From Streptomyces barringtoniae (lineage in GTDB: Bacteria; Actinomycetota; Actinomycetes; Streptomycetales; Streptomycetaceae): DNA of 64,000 nt. The notes beneath the pieces were generated by a model. It worked only from the letters and a program-made list of their open reading frames with translations. It was not told the DNA's origin and made no database searches. The stretch lies in NCBI RefSeq assembly GCF_020819595.1, contig NZ_JAJHNP010000003.1:1-64000 (forward strand), given 5' to 3'. Position numbers and translations under genes: made by a program. This document shows, in pieces, positions 45,484 to 54,572 of the stretch. Numbering within the stretch: the first letter of the stretch is position 1; the number at the start of each line of letters is the position of its first letter.

Positions 45484-45504
45484 CCCGGACGGCGACCGTC
45501 CGGG
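45484..45504 (-). terminator. Hairpin terminator at the end of the Mo-hydroxylase operon
   Basis: CCCGGACGG (45484-45492) and CCGTCCGGG (45496-45504) form a perfect 9-bp stem with a 3-base loop, 11 bases beyond the last gene of the operon. An alternative overlapping pairing of GGCGACCG with CGGTCGCC is also possible. Confidence 0.6.
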
Positions 45505-45514
45505 CGGTCGCCGG

Positions 45515-46486
45515 TCAGGGCAGCGTCCAGAACCTGACCGTCACGAGGTAGAAGACGACAGCCCAGAAGGCTATCGCCACCACGACGACACCGAGGCCAC
45601 GGAGGTTGGCCCTGGCCGGTTCGTCCGGTGATGGCCGCAGCCACCGGCCGAGCAACGGGTTCACGTAGTAGGGCATGGTGAGGAAGCTCATGAGGAAACT
45701 CGACAGCAGGTTACCCACGAGCAGGCCGATCCAGAGCCGCAAGTGCAGCGGGGACAGAGCAAGCGTCAGCAGCACGACGGTCGGGTACAGGCCGACCCAG
45801 ACCGCGAGGGAGGTCCTGGTCTCGGAGGGCGGCGGCGGTGCCTCCTTGCCGTTGCCCTCGAAGGCGAACCAGCTGCCGAACGAGTTGTCGATCGTATGCA
45901 GTTTGAAGTCGCTGAACTTCTCGCCCTCGGCCAGGATCTTCTGCCGTTGGGGCGACGTCAGCCAGGCGTCGAGGTGTTCGGCGCTGTCGTAGCGGTACAG
46001 CGTGGTCCATTCCTCCTGGAGCCCCTCGATGGGGCGGAAGAGCTCCGTCCCGCGGAACCCCTCGAACTTGCTCTCCTCCTGGACCATGCGGTGCTGCCAG
46101 GCGAGGAAGTCGTCGACCTGGTTGGGGTGGACGCGGTGGGTGACCACCACGGTGACCAGCGGATCCAGTGACTGCGTGCCGCTGCTGACCACCTGCTGGG
46201 TCGCCGGACCGTCGAAGTACTTGGCGCCGACGTCGAGATACGTCTGCCTGGTCGCGCTGTTGATCCACGCCTGCAGATGCGCCACGGAGTCGAACCGGTA
46301 CACGACGACCCAGTCGGGTTGCAGCGGTGTCGGCGGTGAGATCTCGGCGCCGAGGAAGCCGGGGTAGTAGGCGGCCGCGGCGTTGAGGCCCTCCTGCCAC
46401 GCCTCGAACTCGCGCTCCATGCCGGGCAGGACCTTCTGGCCGATGATCGCCGTCGCCGCGGCAGCTATGTTCTTTCCGGTGTTCAT
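45515..46486 (-). CDS. Two ABM domains fused to a membrane anchor
   Basis: 323 residues from ATG 46484-46486. Two antibiotic-biosynthesis-monooxygenase-like ferredoxin folds stand in tandem: residues ~12-100 (IIGQKVLPGMEREFEAWQEG ... WVVVYRFDSVAHLQAW) and ~105-200 (VTVVVTHRVHPNQVDDFLAW ... WTTLYRYDSAEHLDAWLTS). Three membrane spans follow (LAVWVGLYPTVVLLTLALS, LWIGLLVGNLLSSFLMSFLT and GVVVVAIAFWAVVFYLVTVR). It is the third gene of the operon, 6 bases after the large hydroxylase subunit. It could hold a quinone-like substrate or anchor the complex at the membrane, which is inference. Confidence 0.82.
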   Translation of the reverse strand: MNTGKNIAAAATAIIGQKVLPGMEREFEAWQEGLNAAAAYYPGFLGAEISPPTPLQPDWVVVYRFDSVAHLQAWINSATRQTYLDVGAKYFDGPATQQVVSSGTQSLDPLVTVVVTHRVHPNQVDDFLAWQHRMVQEESKFEGFRGTELFRPIEGLQEEWTTLYRYDSAEHLDAWLTSPQRQKILAEGEKFSDFKLHTIDNSFGSWFAFEGNGKEAPPPPSETRTSLAVWVGLYPTVVLLTLALSPLHLRLWIGLLVGNLLSSFLMSFLTMPYYVNPLLGRWLRPSPDEPARANLRGLGVVVVAIAFWAVVFYLVTVRFWTLP

Positions 46487-46492
46487 GGTGGC

Positions 46493-49210
46493 TCAACCTG
46501 TCGACACCGACTGCTCCGCGGGGAGTCGGCCGTAAATGCGTTCCGGAGTCAGCGGCAGCGCCCGGTAGCGGACGCCCGTGGCGTCGTGCACTGCGTTCGC
46601 GAGCGCGGGGGCCACCGGGTTGATACAGCACTCGGCCATCCCCTTGGCCCGCATGGGCCCCACCGAATCCGCCGAGCCCACCAGGAGCACCTCGGTGCGG
46701 GGGATGTCGGCGTAGGTGGGGATGCGGTAGTTCCGCAGGTTCGGGTTGACCATGACGCCGCTGTCGTCCAGGTGATGGTTCTCGGTCAGCGCGAAGCCGA
46801 TTCCCTGGGCGACACCGCCCTCGATCTGTCCCCGGACCTGCGCCGGGTTGATGATCACTCCGGCGTCCGCGGCATGCACGCTGTACAGGATGCGTATCTC
46901 ACCAGTCACTCGGTGCACGGCGACCCGGAACCCCTGCGTGTTGGAGGTGACGCTCCGGGGCGAGCCGTATGCCTTGCGTGCGGCGGTGAAACGGATTCCA
47001 CGCGTCCGGGCCAGTGCGACGAGTTCGGCCAGGGACACGCGCCGGTCCCCGCAGATGACACCGTCGTCGTCCATCGTGCACATCACGACATGGACGCCCG
47101 TGTGCGCCGCGGCGAATTCCAGGATGCGGTCGCGCACGGCGTTGGCCGCCCGCAGGACCGCGTTGCCCGCCACGAAGAGGCCCGCGCTCGCGAAGGCACC
47201 GGTGTCGAATCCCGTGCGGTCGGTGTCGGACTGCACCAGACGGATCCGCGAGGGGGTCGTGCCCAGCTGGTTGGCTGCGATCTGGACATGGGCCGTGGAG
47301 GTTCCTTCGCCGAACTCGGGGGTTCCGACGGCCAGTTCGTAGATGAGATCGTCGCCCAGGGTGACCCAGGCTTCGGAGAGGTGTTCCGTCGGGGGCGCGG
47401 TCTCGTGCAGGGAACTCGCCACGCCGGCTCCGACGAGCCACTCGGGGCCGGGAGGCGGCAGGTCGGCCGTACGGGCCAGGGCATCGCCCACGAGATCGAT
47501 GCACTTGGCGAGTCCGTCCTCGGTGAAGATCACGTCGTCGGGGCCGTCGTGCAGGGCGACCAGGGGCTCACCCGGCCGCACGATGTTGCGTCGGCGCAGT
47601 TCCAGCGGGTCGGTGTGAAGGGCGCGGGCCAGTTCGTCCATCGCCGACTCCACGGCGAACGCCGGCTGTGTCATCCCGTAACCCCGCAGCGCGCCGCTCG
47701 GCACGGTGTTCGTGTAGATGGAGTAGGCGTCGTACTTCTTGTTGGGGCAGCGGTAGATCATGACGGCGGCTCCGCCCGCGTACAGCGTTTCGCCGCCGTG
47801 GTTGCCGTAGGCGCCGGTGTTCGACACGTTGCGTACCTGGAAGGCGGTGAGCGTTCCGTCGGCCTTCGCGCCGAGCTTGACCGTCAGGGTCATCGGATGC
47901 CGCGGCGAGGCTGTGGTGAACTCCTCCTCACGGGTGTACTCGAGGCAGGTGGGCCGTCCGGTGTCCAGGGTGGCAAGCGCGACCAGGTCCTCAGCGATCA
48001 CCTCCTGTTTGCCGCCGAATCCGCCGCCGACGCGCTTGCAGAACACCCTCAGCTGGTCCGGGCGCAGCGCGAACAGGTACTCCAGTTTGACCTTGGCGAT
48101 CGACGGTGACTGCGAACTGGTGCGGACGTTCAGCCGGCCGTCCTCCATCCAGGCGATCGAACCGTGGGTCTCCAGATGTGCGTGCTGTACCCGAGGCGAG
48201 ACGTACGTGCCTTCGTGGATCACGTCGGCCGCGGCGAATCCCGCGTCGACGTCGCCGATGTGCGAGTGGAGTTCGAGCAGGATGTTGTGGACGGGGTCGC
48301 GGACGAACGGATCGTGGGAGCCGTGCAGCTGGGGTGCGCCGTCGGCCATCGCCGCCTCCGGGTCGAACACCGCGGGCAGCACTTCGTACTCGACCGCGAG
48401 ACGCCGGCAGCCTTCCTCGGCCGCCCCGACCGTGTCGGCCAGGACCGCGGCGACGCGTTGGCCGGCGAAGCGGACCGTGTCGTCGAGGATGTAGGTGTCG
48501 TCCGGGTCGACCAGGTGGTCGGTGTGGATCGCCGTGGTGAAGCGTCTGCGGGGTACGTCTTCCCAGGTGTAGACCCGGTGCACGCCGGGCACCGCGAGGG
48601 CGGCGCTCTTGTCGATCGAGAGGATCCGGGCGTGCGCGTGGGGCGAGTGCAGCACCTTGAGATGCAACATGCCGTCGATCTGCGTGTCCATGGTGAACTC
48701 GGCGTGACCTGTCACCACGTCGTGGCCCGCGGGAGCGCCGACGCTCGTCCCGACGGCCTTGCCCGGTGCTGCCGTCTCCACCGCGCGGACGCCTTTCACG
48801 GCGTCCTCGATCGCCCGGTATCCGGTGCAACGGCAGAGGTTGCCCTTCAACGCCCGTGGCAGATCCGCCTTCTGCTCCTCGGTGAAGGTCGCCGACGTCA
48901 TGATCATCCCTGCGGTGCAGAAACCGCACTGGAACCCCGGCGCGTCCTCGAACTGCCGCTGCATGGGATGGAGGGCGCCGGGCCGTCCGAGGCCCTCGAT
49001 CGTGGTCACCTCATGGCCGTCCGCGCGGAACGCGGGGGTGATGCAGCTGTGAACCGGTACGCCGTCCAGCCAGACCGTGCAGGCGCCGCAGTCGCCCGCG
49101 TCGCACCCCTTCTTGACACCGAAGTGGCCGAGTGCGCGCAGGAAGGTGCGCAGGCACTGGCCGGGGGCTGGTTCCCGGTCGAATGCCTTGCCGTTCACGA
49201 GGTAGCTCAT
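46493..49210 (-). CDS. Xanthine-dehydrogenase-family hydroxylase: fused [2Fe-2S] and molybdopterin subunits
   Basis: 905 residues from ATG 49208-49210. The N-terminal ~150 residues hold two [2Fe-2S] clusters: GCDAGDCGACTVWLDGVPVHSC (Cys36, 41, 44, 56) and FQCGFCTAG plus LCRCTGY (Cys95, 98, 126, 128). The Mo-cofactor domains follow from GHDVVTGHAEFTMD, with RVGGGFGGKQE, ALRGYGMTQPAFAVE and the catalytic-type glutamate in AKGMAECCINPVAPALANAV. Usually these are separate subunits, and here they are fused. It overlaps the FAD-subunit gene by 4 bases. Oxidises an aldehyde, purine or N-heterocycle; the substrate cannot be predicted. Confidence 0.92.
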   Translation of the reverse strand: MSYLVNGKAFDREPAPGQCLRTFLRALGHFGVKKGCDAGDCGACTVWLDGVPVHSCITPAFRADGHEVTTIEGLGRPGALHPMQRQFEDAPGFQCGFCTAGMIMTSATFTEEQKADLPRALKGNLCRCTGYRAIEDAVKGVRAVETAAPGKAVGTSVGAPAGHDVVTGHAEFTMDTQIDGMLHLKVLHSPHAHARILSIDKSAALAVPGVHRVYTWEDVPRRRFTTAIHTDHLVDPDDTYILDDTVRFAGQRVAAVLADTVGAAEEGCRRLAVEYEVLPAVFDPEAAMADGAPQLHGSHDPFVRDPVHNILLELHSHIGDVDAGFAAADVIHEGTYVSPRVQHAHLETHGSIAWMEDGRLNVRTSSQSPSIAKVKLEYLFALRPDQLRVFCKRVGGGFGGKQEVIAEDLVALATLDTGRPTCLEYTREEEFTTASPRHPMTLTVKLGAKADGTLTAFQVRNVSNTGAYGNHGGETLYAGGAAVMIYRCPNKKYDAYSIYTNTVPSGALRGYGMTQPAFAVESAMDELARALHTDPLELRRRNIVRPGEPLVALHDGPDDVIFTEDGLAKCIDLVGDALARTADLPPPGPEWLVGAGVASSLHETAPPTEHLSEAWVTLGDDLIYELAVGTPEFGEGTSTAHVQIAANQLGTTPSRIRLVQSDTDRTGFDTGAFASAGLFVAGNAVLRAANAVRDRILEFAAAHTGVHVVMCTMDDDGVICGDRRVSLAELVALARTRGIRFTAARKAYGSPRSVTSNTQGFRVAVHRVTGEIRILYSVHAADAGVIINPAQVRGQIEGGVAQGIGFALTENHHLDDSGVMVNPNLRNYRIPTYADIPRTEVLLVGSADSVGPMRAKGMAECCINPVAPALANAVHDATGVRYRALPLTPERIYGRLPAEQSVSTG

Positions 49211-50034
49211 GCCAGGTCCCCAGCCGTGAGTTCGCGGCAGATCTCTTCGGCGAAGTGCCGTGTCAGGTGCCGACGGTGGTCGGGGGTCCCATTGGGATCG
49301 GCGAACCAGACGTCGGCCGGCACGGCGTCGATGCTCTGCCGCAGGGTTCGAACATCGGGCAGGGAGTCGAAGGCGATGCGGACCGGCCGTGTGGTGCCGG
49401 CGGTGATGGTGAGCACCAGGTCACTCGCTCCCAGCCGTTGCGTGCCGACGAGGAACACCGTCGAACGGCCGAGCCGGGTCAGCGTGAAGCGGCGGTGCGC
49501 GGTGCGTTTGCGCAGCGCGTACTCCGGAACGGTGATACGCCGGAGGATCTCCCCGGGGGCGAGAACGTTGCGGTGGTCGCCCGTGACGAAATCGAGGGCG
49601 TCGACGAAGCGCACGGAGCCGTCGGGCGCCCAGAGTTCGTACTGCGCCTCCAGCGCGACCGTCAACGTGATCATGGGGCCGGCGGGCAAGGACATGCAGA
49701 TGTTTCCGCCGACGGTCGCCGCGTTCCAGACCTTGAACGAGGACAGGAATGCCTCACAGCTTTTCCGGAAGAGAATTCCGGCGGTCCAGCGCTGCGGCCA
49801 TGGGAAGGCGTACAGGTCGCGAATGGTGCAGGTGGCGCTGATCTCCAGGCCCTCGTCCGTGGGAACAAGCGGCTCCCAACGCAACGCCGTCAGGTCGATC
49901 AGCCGTCGCAGGTCGGGCTGCTCCGCGGAATAGAGCCATGTTCCGCCTGCGAGCCAGGCGTCGCCCTCGTGCCACTCCAGGCCTGGCCGCTCGGACGGTC
50001 GCCGGATTACTTCGGTGATGGTGTTCAGGTCCAT
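49207..50034 (-). CDS. FAD-binding subunit of molybdenum hydroxylase (CoxM/XdhB-like)
   Basis: 275 residues from ATG 50032-50034. FAD PCMH-type domain: DAWLAGGTWLYSAEQPDLRR (GGTxL near 30) and SSFKVWNAATVGGNICMSLP (ATxGGN). The C-terminal CO-dehydrogenase flavoprotein domain has LPDVRTLRQSIDAVPADVWF. First gene of the operon, with its TGA overlapping the ATG of the 905-residue subunit, so translation is coupled. It passes electrons from the [2Fe-2S] clusters to an acceptor. Confidence 0.92.
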   Translation of the reverse strand: MDLNTITEVIRRPSERPGLEWHEGDAWLAGGTWLYSAEQPDLRRLIDLTALRWEPLVPTDEGLEISATCTIRDLYAFPWPQRWTAGILFRKSCEAFLSSFKVWNAATVGGNICMSLPAGPMITLTVALEAQYELWAPDGSVRFVDALDFVTGDHRNVLAPGEILRRITVPEYALRKRTAHRRFTLTRLGRSTVFLVGTQRLGASDLVLTITAGTTRPVRIAFDSLPDVRTLRQSIDAVPADVWFADPNGTPDHRRHLTRHFAEEICRELTAGDLA

Positions 50035-51353
50035 GAAAACCGACCTACGAGAGAACGGACCCACGGGAAGGCAATGTCCCCTGGCACTGTTGGATTTCCC
50101 GCTGACCGAGCAGGTGTCGTCCGCCATGCCGCGCCGTTCGGGGCGGCTGAGCCGCGAGGGACCGGCGGGCACAGACACTTTCGTTACAGCTTATCGCAGC
50201 ATGCGGATGGCGGCCCGACCGAGGACAGCTGAACGTAGTCGGAATACTCCGTACCGTAACTGTGCTCATCGGCGACCATGTCCCAAGCCAACCCCGCTGC
50301 CGCTCCGTCCGTCGTCCCGGCGATGTGGACGGTACGGCCGTCGCGGGACACGGCACCGCCGCCATGGTGGGTCCAGGCACGATCAGGCCGCGATCTACGG
50401 TGCCCCACCGCCTCTGATCTGTGCCGTCGAGTGGTACCCGGACCCGCGGTTCTGCCCCCATCTACGGTCAGTGAGTCAGCACTGCACCGGCACCGGCACC
50501 GGCGAATACTGCTGAGGGGCACACGAGCAGCCGGCGCCGCGGTGGGTGAGCCCGGCCACCGCCGGAACCCTGGTTCGCGCACCCTCCGGGGCACCTGGAC
50601 CACCGCCGCAACTGTCACCCTTGGCGATAGGCGCGGTCCCTTGGTCCGACAATTCACGGCTCGCCAATAGCCGCGCACTGCGGGATGTCGCCGATCATCC
50701 GTGGGCGGCGCACGCCTCCAGCGAGGCGGCGCTCCACACCACGGCGGACAGGTCCCATACCAGCGAGGCGCAGGTGGACCGGTTCGGCCGGGGAGTCGCA
50801 CGACCGCCTTGTCGGATGCTGCCCAGTCAGGCGGCTGTACTCGGCCAAATCTCTGGTGATGACTCACAACTGGGCGCGTACAGGACGTAGTTGCCCAGCC
50901 GGTCGAGGAGGCCTTGGGCGCACCCCTCGGTGGCGAACGCCGTGGTCGCTGCGGCCTGACCCTTGGAAAGCAGCGCACCGGAGGGTGTCGGGCCCGCCAC
51001 AACGAATCTGCCGCTATGCGGCGCGTCATCGCGGAGGCGACGCGGGTCCCGCCGATCACTTACCGGCAGGGTCGCCCACAGCGGGGATTTCACCAACTGG
51101 TGGTGTACGTAGGTCAGCTGTCGCGTCTTCTCAAGCACAGTAGGCGGTGATCGCGGCCGCTGTGACCGGCTGCTTCCAGAGCTGAAGGTTCCCGCACGGG
51201 CCCGGTCAACGAAGGAGAATGCGATGGGGGTTCACGGCGGCCCCACTGCAAAACGTGATTATGCACACGTCAAAAATCGTTTGGCTGCATCTGTACACGT
51301 AAATAGGGTGCATCTGTCCAACGAAATCCAGCCCTGACCAAACTGGAGATGCG
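50035..51353. other. 1.3 kb without a convincing gene
   Basis: The first ~150 bases probably hold the operon promoter. Frames after that lack motifs. A minus-strand stretch near 50830-51140 (KTRQLTYVHHQLVKSPLWAT and AATTAFATEGCAQGLLDRLG) looks coding-like but unassigned. Just before the next gene, TGCATCTGT is repeated at about 51274 and 51309, near a TAAATAGGGT promoter-like sequence. Confidence 0.4.
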
Positions 51354-51830
51354 TTGCCCTTCAAATCGCGCACAACCTTCCGTGCATTGGCGGTGGCTGC
51401 CGTCACCCTCGTGCCGCTGTCCTCGGTCTCGCCTGCTGCGCAAGCGAATTCCGTCAAGCCCTCGGTTCTCAAGCCGACTGCGTGCAACGGACAGACCAAG
51501 GGACACATCGTCAAGTGGTACGCCCCGCACGTACCGTTCGCCAGAATCCCGCTGCGCTGCGGAACCGCCACCGGCTTCGGCTTCAACAAGATCCACGCGA
51601 AGCATTGGGAGCCCTTCGTTGACGAGAACATAGCCAACACCCTCGCCAACCCCACCACCAGCTACCAGCAGGACCCGAACACGCGAGTCTTCCTGCTGAA
51701 GGACCTGCCGCCGTGCGACTCGGGCCAGTACCGCGTCGTCGTGTCGTATCTCAGCTACGGCTCGACGGGCATCAAGGGCATCATCACCGCCTACCACGAA
51801 GATCACCCGGCCGCCGCCCGACGGTGCTGA
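51354..51830 (+). CDS. Small secreted protein, possible BECR-type toxin-like domain
   Basis: 158 residues from TTG 51354, with GGAG a few bases upstream; no ATG in this frame is better. A signal peptide (FRALAVAAVTLVPLSSVSPA) precedes a compact domain: GTATGFGFNKIHAKHWEPF, IANTLANPTTSYQQDPNTRV and YRVVVSYLSYGSTGIKGI, ending ITAYHEDH. The GFG-I-x-xH helix, then short strands ending in an ITAY strand, is how several small RNase/BECR-fold toxin domains look, but this is only a resemblance. Two cysteine pairs could form disulphides. The gene at 51882 follows 51 bases later. Confidence 0.7.
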   Translation: MPFKSRTTFRALAVAAVTLVPLSSVSPAAQANSVKPSVLKPTACNGQTKGHIVKWYAPHVPFARIPLRCGTATGFGFNKIHAKHWEPFVDENIANTLANPTTSYQQDPNTRVFLLKDLPPCDSGQYRVVVSYLSYGSTGIKGIITAYHEDHPAAARRC

Positions 51831-51881
51831 CCGGACTCGGGGACGGGCACACAGGCTCGTCCCCGCACTAACCTCCTGGAT

Positions 51882-52241
51882 ATGACCGCCGCGTCCTTCT
51901 CTCCCGCCCGCGCCGCACGGATGACCGCTGACGCGCTGCGCGGGCGCACCGTCGACAGCCCACAGTGCGGCGTTATCCAGGTCGTCGACGTCACAGCAGA
52001 CGGGCAGAGCTGGCCCATCCGCATCCGGTTCACCGCTCGCGCTGACCGCTGGCCAGTCCACCGCACATGGGAAACCACATTCGAGACGGCCGACGTCACC
52101 GACGAAGACGAGCCCTGCACTGGCGAGTTCAGCGACGACCACGCACTGGAACTGGCTGCAAACGCCCTCACCCTGCTCTTGGAGTACCTCGCCACCGGCC
52201 CCGGAGGGGGCATCCACGAAATCGACGTCCCCCCAGCCTGA
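51882..52241 (+). CDS. Hypothetical cytoplasmic protein next to the secreted protein
   Basis: 119 residues from ATG 51882. Soluble, acidic, with RMTADALRGRTVDSPQCGVI, WPIRIRFTARADRWPVHRTW and ELAANALTLLLEYLATGPGG. No family recognised. Same strand as the small secreted protein 51 bases upstream, so it could be a partner (immunity- or chaperone-like), or simply independent. Confidence 0.6.
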   Translation: MTAASFSPARAARMTADALRGRTVDSPQCGVIQVVDVTADGQSWPIRIRFTARADRWPVHRTWETTFETADVTDEDEPCTGEFSDDHALELAANALTLLLEYLATGPGGGIHEIDVPPA

Positions 52242-52510
52242 AACAGCCCGGCGACGCCCCGGCCGCTACCCGGCCGGTGGGCTGCCAAGCCCAAGGCCTG
52301 CCGATGAGGCACAGCACCACTTCACGTGACACCTTCGGTGGGAAGTGCGGCACACCCGCTCAGAATCAGGCTTCTCAATGGACCGAGGCCCGGACGGCAC
52401 CGTGCGCACCGTTTCAGCTTCGCCCGCCTCCCCACGATCTCCAGGAGCTGTCCGGGCAATCATGCGACAGAGGCACATGCAGACGGCGGTCTTGCCTCTT
52501 TGCTGAGGGA

Positions 52511-53080
52511 TTACAGCGGCGCCAACTCCACCCTGCCTGTGAAACGGCCACCCACTTGATCGGCGAGCCAATGGATTCGGTCGATCTGATCGCCGTTCCG
52601 GTTCCGGACGTGCACGTGGATGGTGTGGTCCTGCGACGGCTCGTCCTGGTAGAGGTCCCGGGAATTCACCGTCAGCGTGAGGTACGCGTACTTCTGCGAG
52701 ATCGACTCCAGTCCCGCTTCGGGAACCGCAGGCCATGCGTTCAGATCCCACCGCACAGCCGCGGGATCCGGCCCCAGAGCGGCGATGAAGGGCTCGGCGC
52801 GGTCTAGCGGACGACTCCAGTCGAACACTCGGATCGGCAGGCAGTCCGCAGGGTTGTCGCCGGCCTCCGACGAACCGTGCTCCTTGCCCGCCGACGCCCA
52901 CCATTCGAGGTCAGGCAGTACGTGACGTACTTGCGCCAGGACATCCGGCGACCTGATCACGGCTTCGAAGTCGACCTCTCCCTGATCGATGTCCGCGACG
53001 CCCAGCAAGGTACGCGCCGCACGTATCGCTTCAGGCAGGTCGGTGGTTGTGAGGACAGCAGCCGCAGCAGAGTTGCTCAT
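52511..53080 (-). CDS. Hypothetical protein
   Basis: 189 residues from ATG 53078-53080. Soluble, no signal peptide. Visible parts: LPEAIRAARTLLGVADIDQG, VLPDLEWWASAGKEHGSSEA, DWSRPLDRAEPFIAALG and HTIHVHVRNRNGDQIDRIHW. It resembles small stand-alone Streptomyces proteins of unknown function, possibly of the immunity type. Ends 270 bases from the gene at 52241 on the opposite strand. Confidence 0.6.
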   Translation of the reverse strand: MSNSAAAAVLTTTDLPEAIRAARTLLGVADIDQGEVDFEAVIRSPDVLAQVRHVLPDLEWWASAGKEHGSSEAGDNPADCLPIRVFDWSRPLDRAEPFIAALGPDPAAVRWDLNAWPAVPEAGLESISQKYAYLTLTVNSRDLYQDEPSQDHTIHVHVRNRNGDQIDRIHWLADQVGGRFTGRVELAPL

Positions 53081-53145
53081 CCCGGAACCATAAGACGGCA
53101 CTCACAGAGCGGCCCGAGCGGGTTCTGACCTGCCTCGCATTTGTC

Positions 53146-53230
53146 AGGACCGGAGCCGTATTGCAAGTGACGCTGCGGTGACGGTGCCGAGGAAGACGTA
53201 ACCGCGCTCGTCGTACCGCGTGGCCACCGC
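53146..53230 (-). mobile_element. IS5-family transposase C-terminal scrap
   Basis: The minus strand encodes AVATRYDERGYVFLGTVTAA then SLAIRLRS, the last ~28 residues of IS5-type transposases. The rest is replaced by an IS630 remnant on the opposite strand. Confidence 0.6.
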
Positions 53231-53614
53231 TCGGGCCGAGCGCGCAGGACGGCACAAGGACCCCGAGCGGGAACCCCGGCACCGCCGATGGGCGACCCAC
53301 ACCCGCCCGCACGGGGTCCGACACCTGTTCGCCGCCTACGACGACTTCTCCCCGCACCTGACCACGAAGAAGGGGACCCAGGTCGGCGACTGGGCCGCGG
53401 CCAACAACGTCGAGTTTGCCTACACCCCGACCAACAGCTCCTGACTCAGCCGTATCGAAGCCCAGTTCACCGCCCTGCGCTGCTTCGCCCTCGACGCCAC
53501 CGACCACGCCGGCCATAAAGAGCAGGGCAGCATGATCCGCCGCTACCTCATCTGGCAGAACCGCCATGCCGACGACCGCCGCCTCCGGGCCGTCGCCAAG
53601 GCAAACGCGGACTG
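53231..53614 (+). mobile_element. IS630-family transposase C-terminal remnant
   Basis: The frame reads GVRHLFAAYD followed in frame by DFSPHLTTKKGTQVGDWAAA, NNVEFAYTPTNSS, a TGA and LSRIEAQFTALRCFALDATD, ending NRHADDRRLRAVAKANAD. In intact relatives AAYD and DFSPH are about 50 residues apart and the TGA is tryptophan (NSSWL), so there is an in-frame deletion plus a nonsense change. Confidence 0.75.
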
Positions 53615-53622
53615 ATACGGCA

Positions 53623-54456
53623 TCAGTCAGCCTGCAGGACGAAGAACAGGAAGCACACGAAGGCCCTCGAGGGCTCGTTTACGAAGATGTCGGGGAACAG
53701 TTCGCGGGCGCCCGGTGCGGGGAACGGCTCGCTGATGACGTTGATCCGGAAGCCGGCCGCGGTGAAGGCGTCGGTCATCGCGTGCAGCGGCCGACGCCAG
53801 AAGGTCATCAGGGCGGTGTGTCCGCCGAGGGTCCATTCCTCGGAGTGCTTGTACGTCGCGAAGTAGTCGGCGCCCGGCTGCACGAGGCCGATGGAGGGGT
53901 GATCGACGGACACGATCAGTCGGCCGCCGGGAGTCAGCACGCGCCGCAGTTCCGCCAGCGGGGTCGTCCAGTCCTCCAGGTAGTGCAGGACCAAGGACGC
54001 GACGACGTCGTCGAACGCGGCGTCGGGGAACGGCAGCGGGCTGCCCAGATCGGCGGTGTGCAGGGCCGCGTCGTCGCCGAGCCGCCTCCGGGCCAGCTCC
54101 AGCATCTTGGTGCTGGAGTCGAAGCCGGTCACGATCGCGCCCCGGTCGCGCAGCGCCGCGGACAGGGGGCCGGAGCCGCAGCCGACGTCAAGGATCCGTC
54201 GACCGGCCACGTCCCCGGCCAGGTCCAGCATCGCGGGCCGCTCGTAGTAGGCGTTGAAGAGGCTGGTCTCGTTCGAGGCCGAATACGCCTCGGCGAAGCT
54301 GTCGTAGTCGTTGGCAGCCTGCTTTGCACTCCAGCTGTAGATCGTGATCTTGCTGGTGAGTGAGAATGTCAGCGGTGCATGGCACTCGTCAGGGCGGTTG
54401 TCATCTGCGCCTCGACGCCTCAAGTGGTGAACCGAACAGGCGAGTTGGTTGGACAT
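53623..54456 (-). CDS. SAM-dependent methyltransferase
   Basis: 277 residues from ATG 54454-54456. The first ~40 residues look non-conserved, so the true start may be later. Class I fold: GRRILDVGCGSGPLSAALRD (SAM motif I), IVTGFDSSTKMLELARRRLG (II), DVVASLVLHYLEDW (post-II) and RVLTPGGRLIVSVDHPSIGL. The tail, ELFPDIFVNEPSRAFVCFLF, is typical of Streptomyces small-molecule methyltransferases. Substrate unknown. A second methyltransferase follows 117 bases upstream on the same strand. Confidence 0.85.
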   Translation of the reverse strand: MSNQLACSVHHLRRRGADDNRPDECHAPLTFSLTSKITIYSWSAKQAANDYDSFAEAYSASNETSLFNAYYERPAMLDLAGDVAGRRILDVGCGSGPLSAALRDRGAIVTGFDSSTKMLELARRRLGDDAALHTADLGSPLPFPDAAFDDVVASLVLHYLEDWTTPLAELRRVLTPGGRLIVSVDHPSIGLVQPGADYFATYKHSEEWTLGGHTALMTFWRRPLHAMTDAFTAAGFRINVISEPFPAPGARELFPDIFVNEPSRAFVCFLFFVLQAD

Positions 54457-54572
54457 CGCTACTGGTCTCCGAGCGATGTGGACCGGCTGTCGGGGTCAGA
54501 TGGGACTGTGGATGAGCCGTCTTCGTGAGACGGCACATGCGGCGTGTATTCCATCCTTGTCGACGTGATGCT

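Noticed and set aside
48164..49933. Long open frames antisense to the molybdenum hydroxylase
   Set aside because: Shadow frames of a gene with full cofactor motifs.
53566..54363. Plus-strand open frame opposite the methyltransferase
   Set aside because: No family resemblance; the minus strand has class-I methyltransferase motifs.
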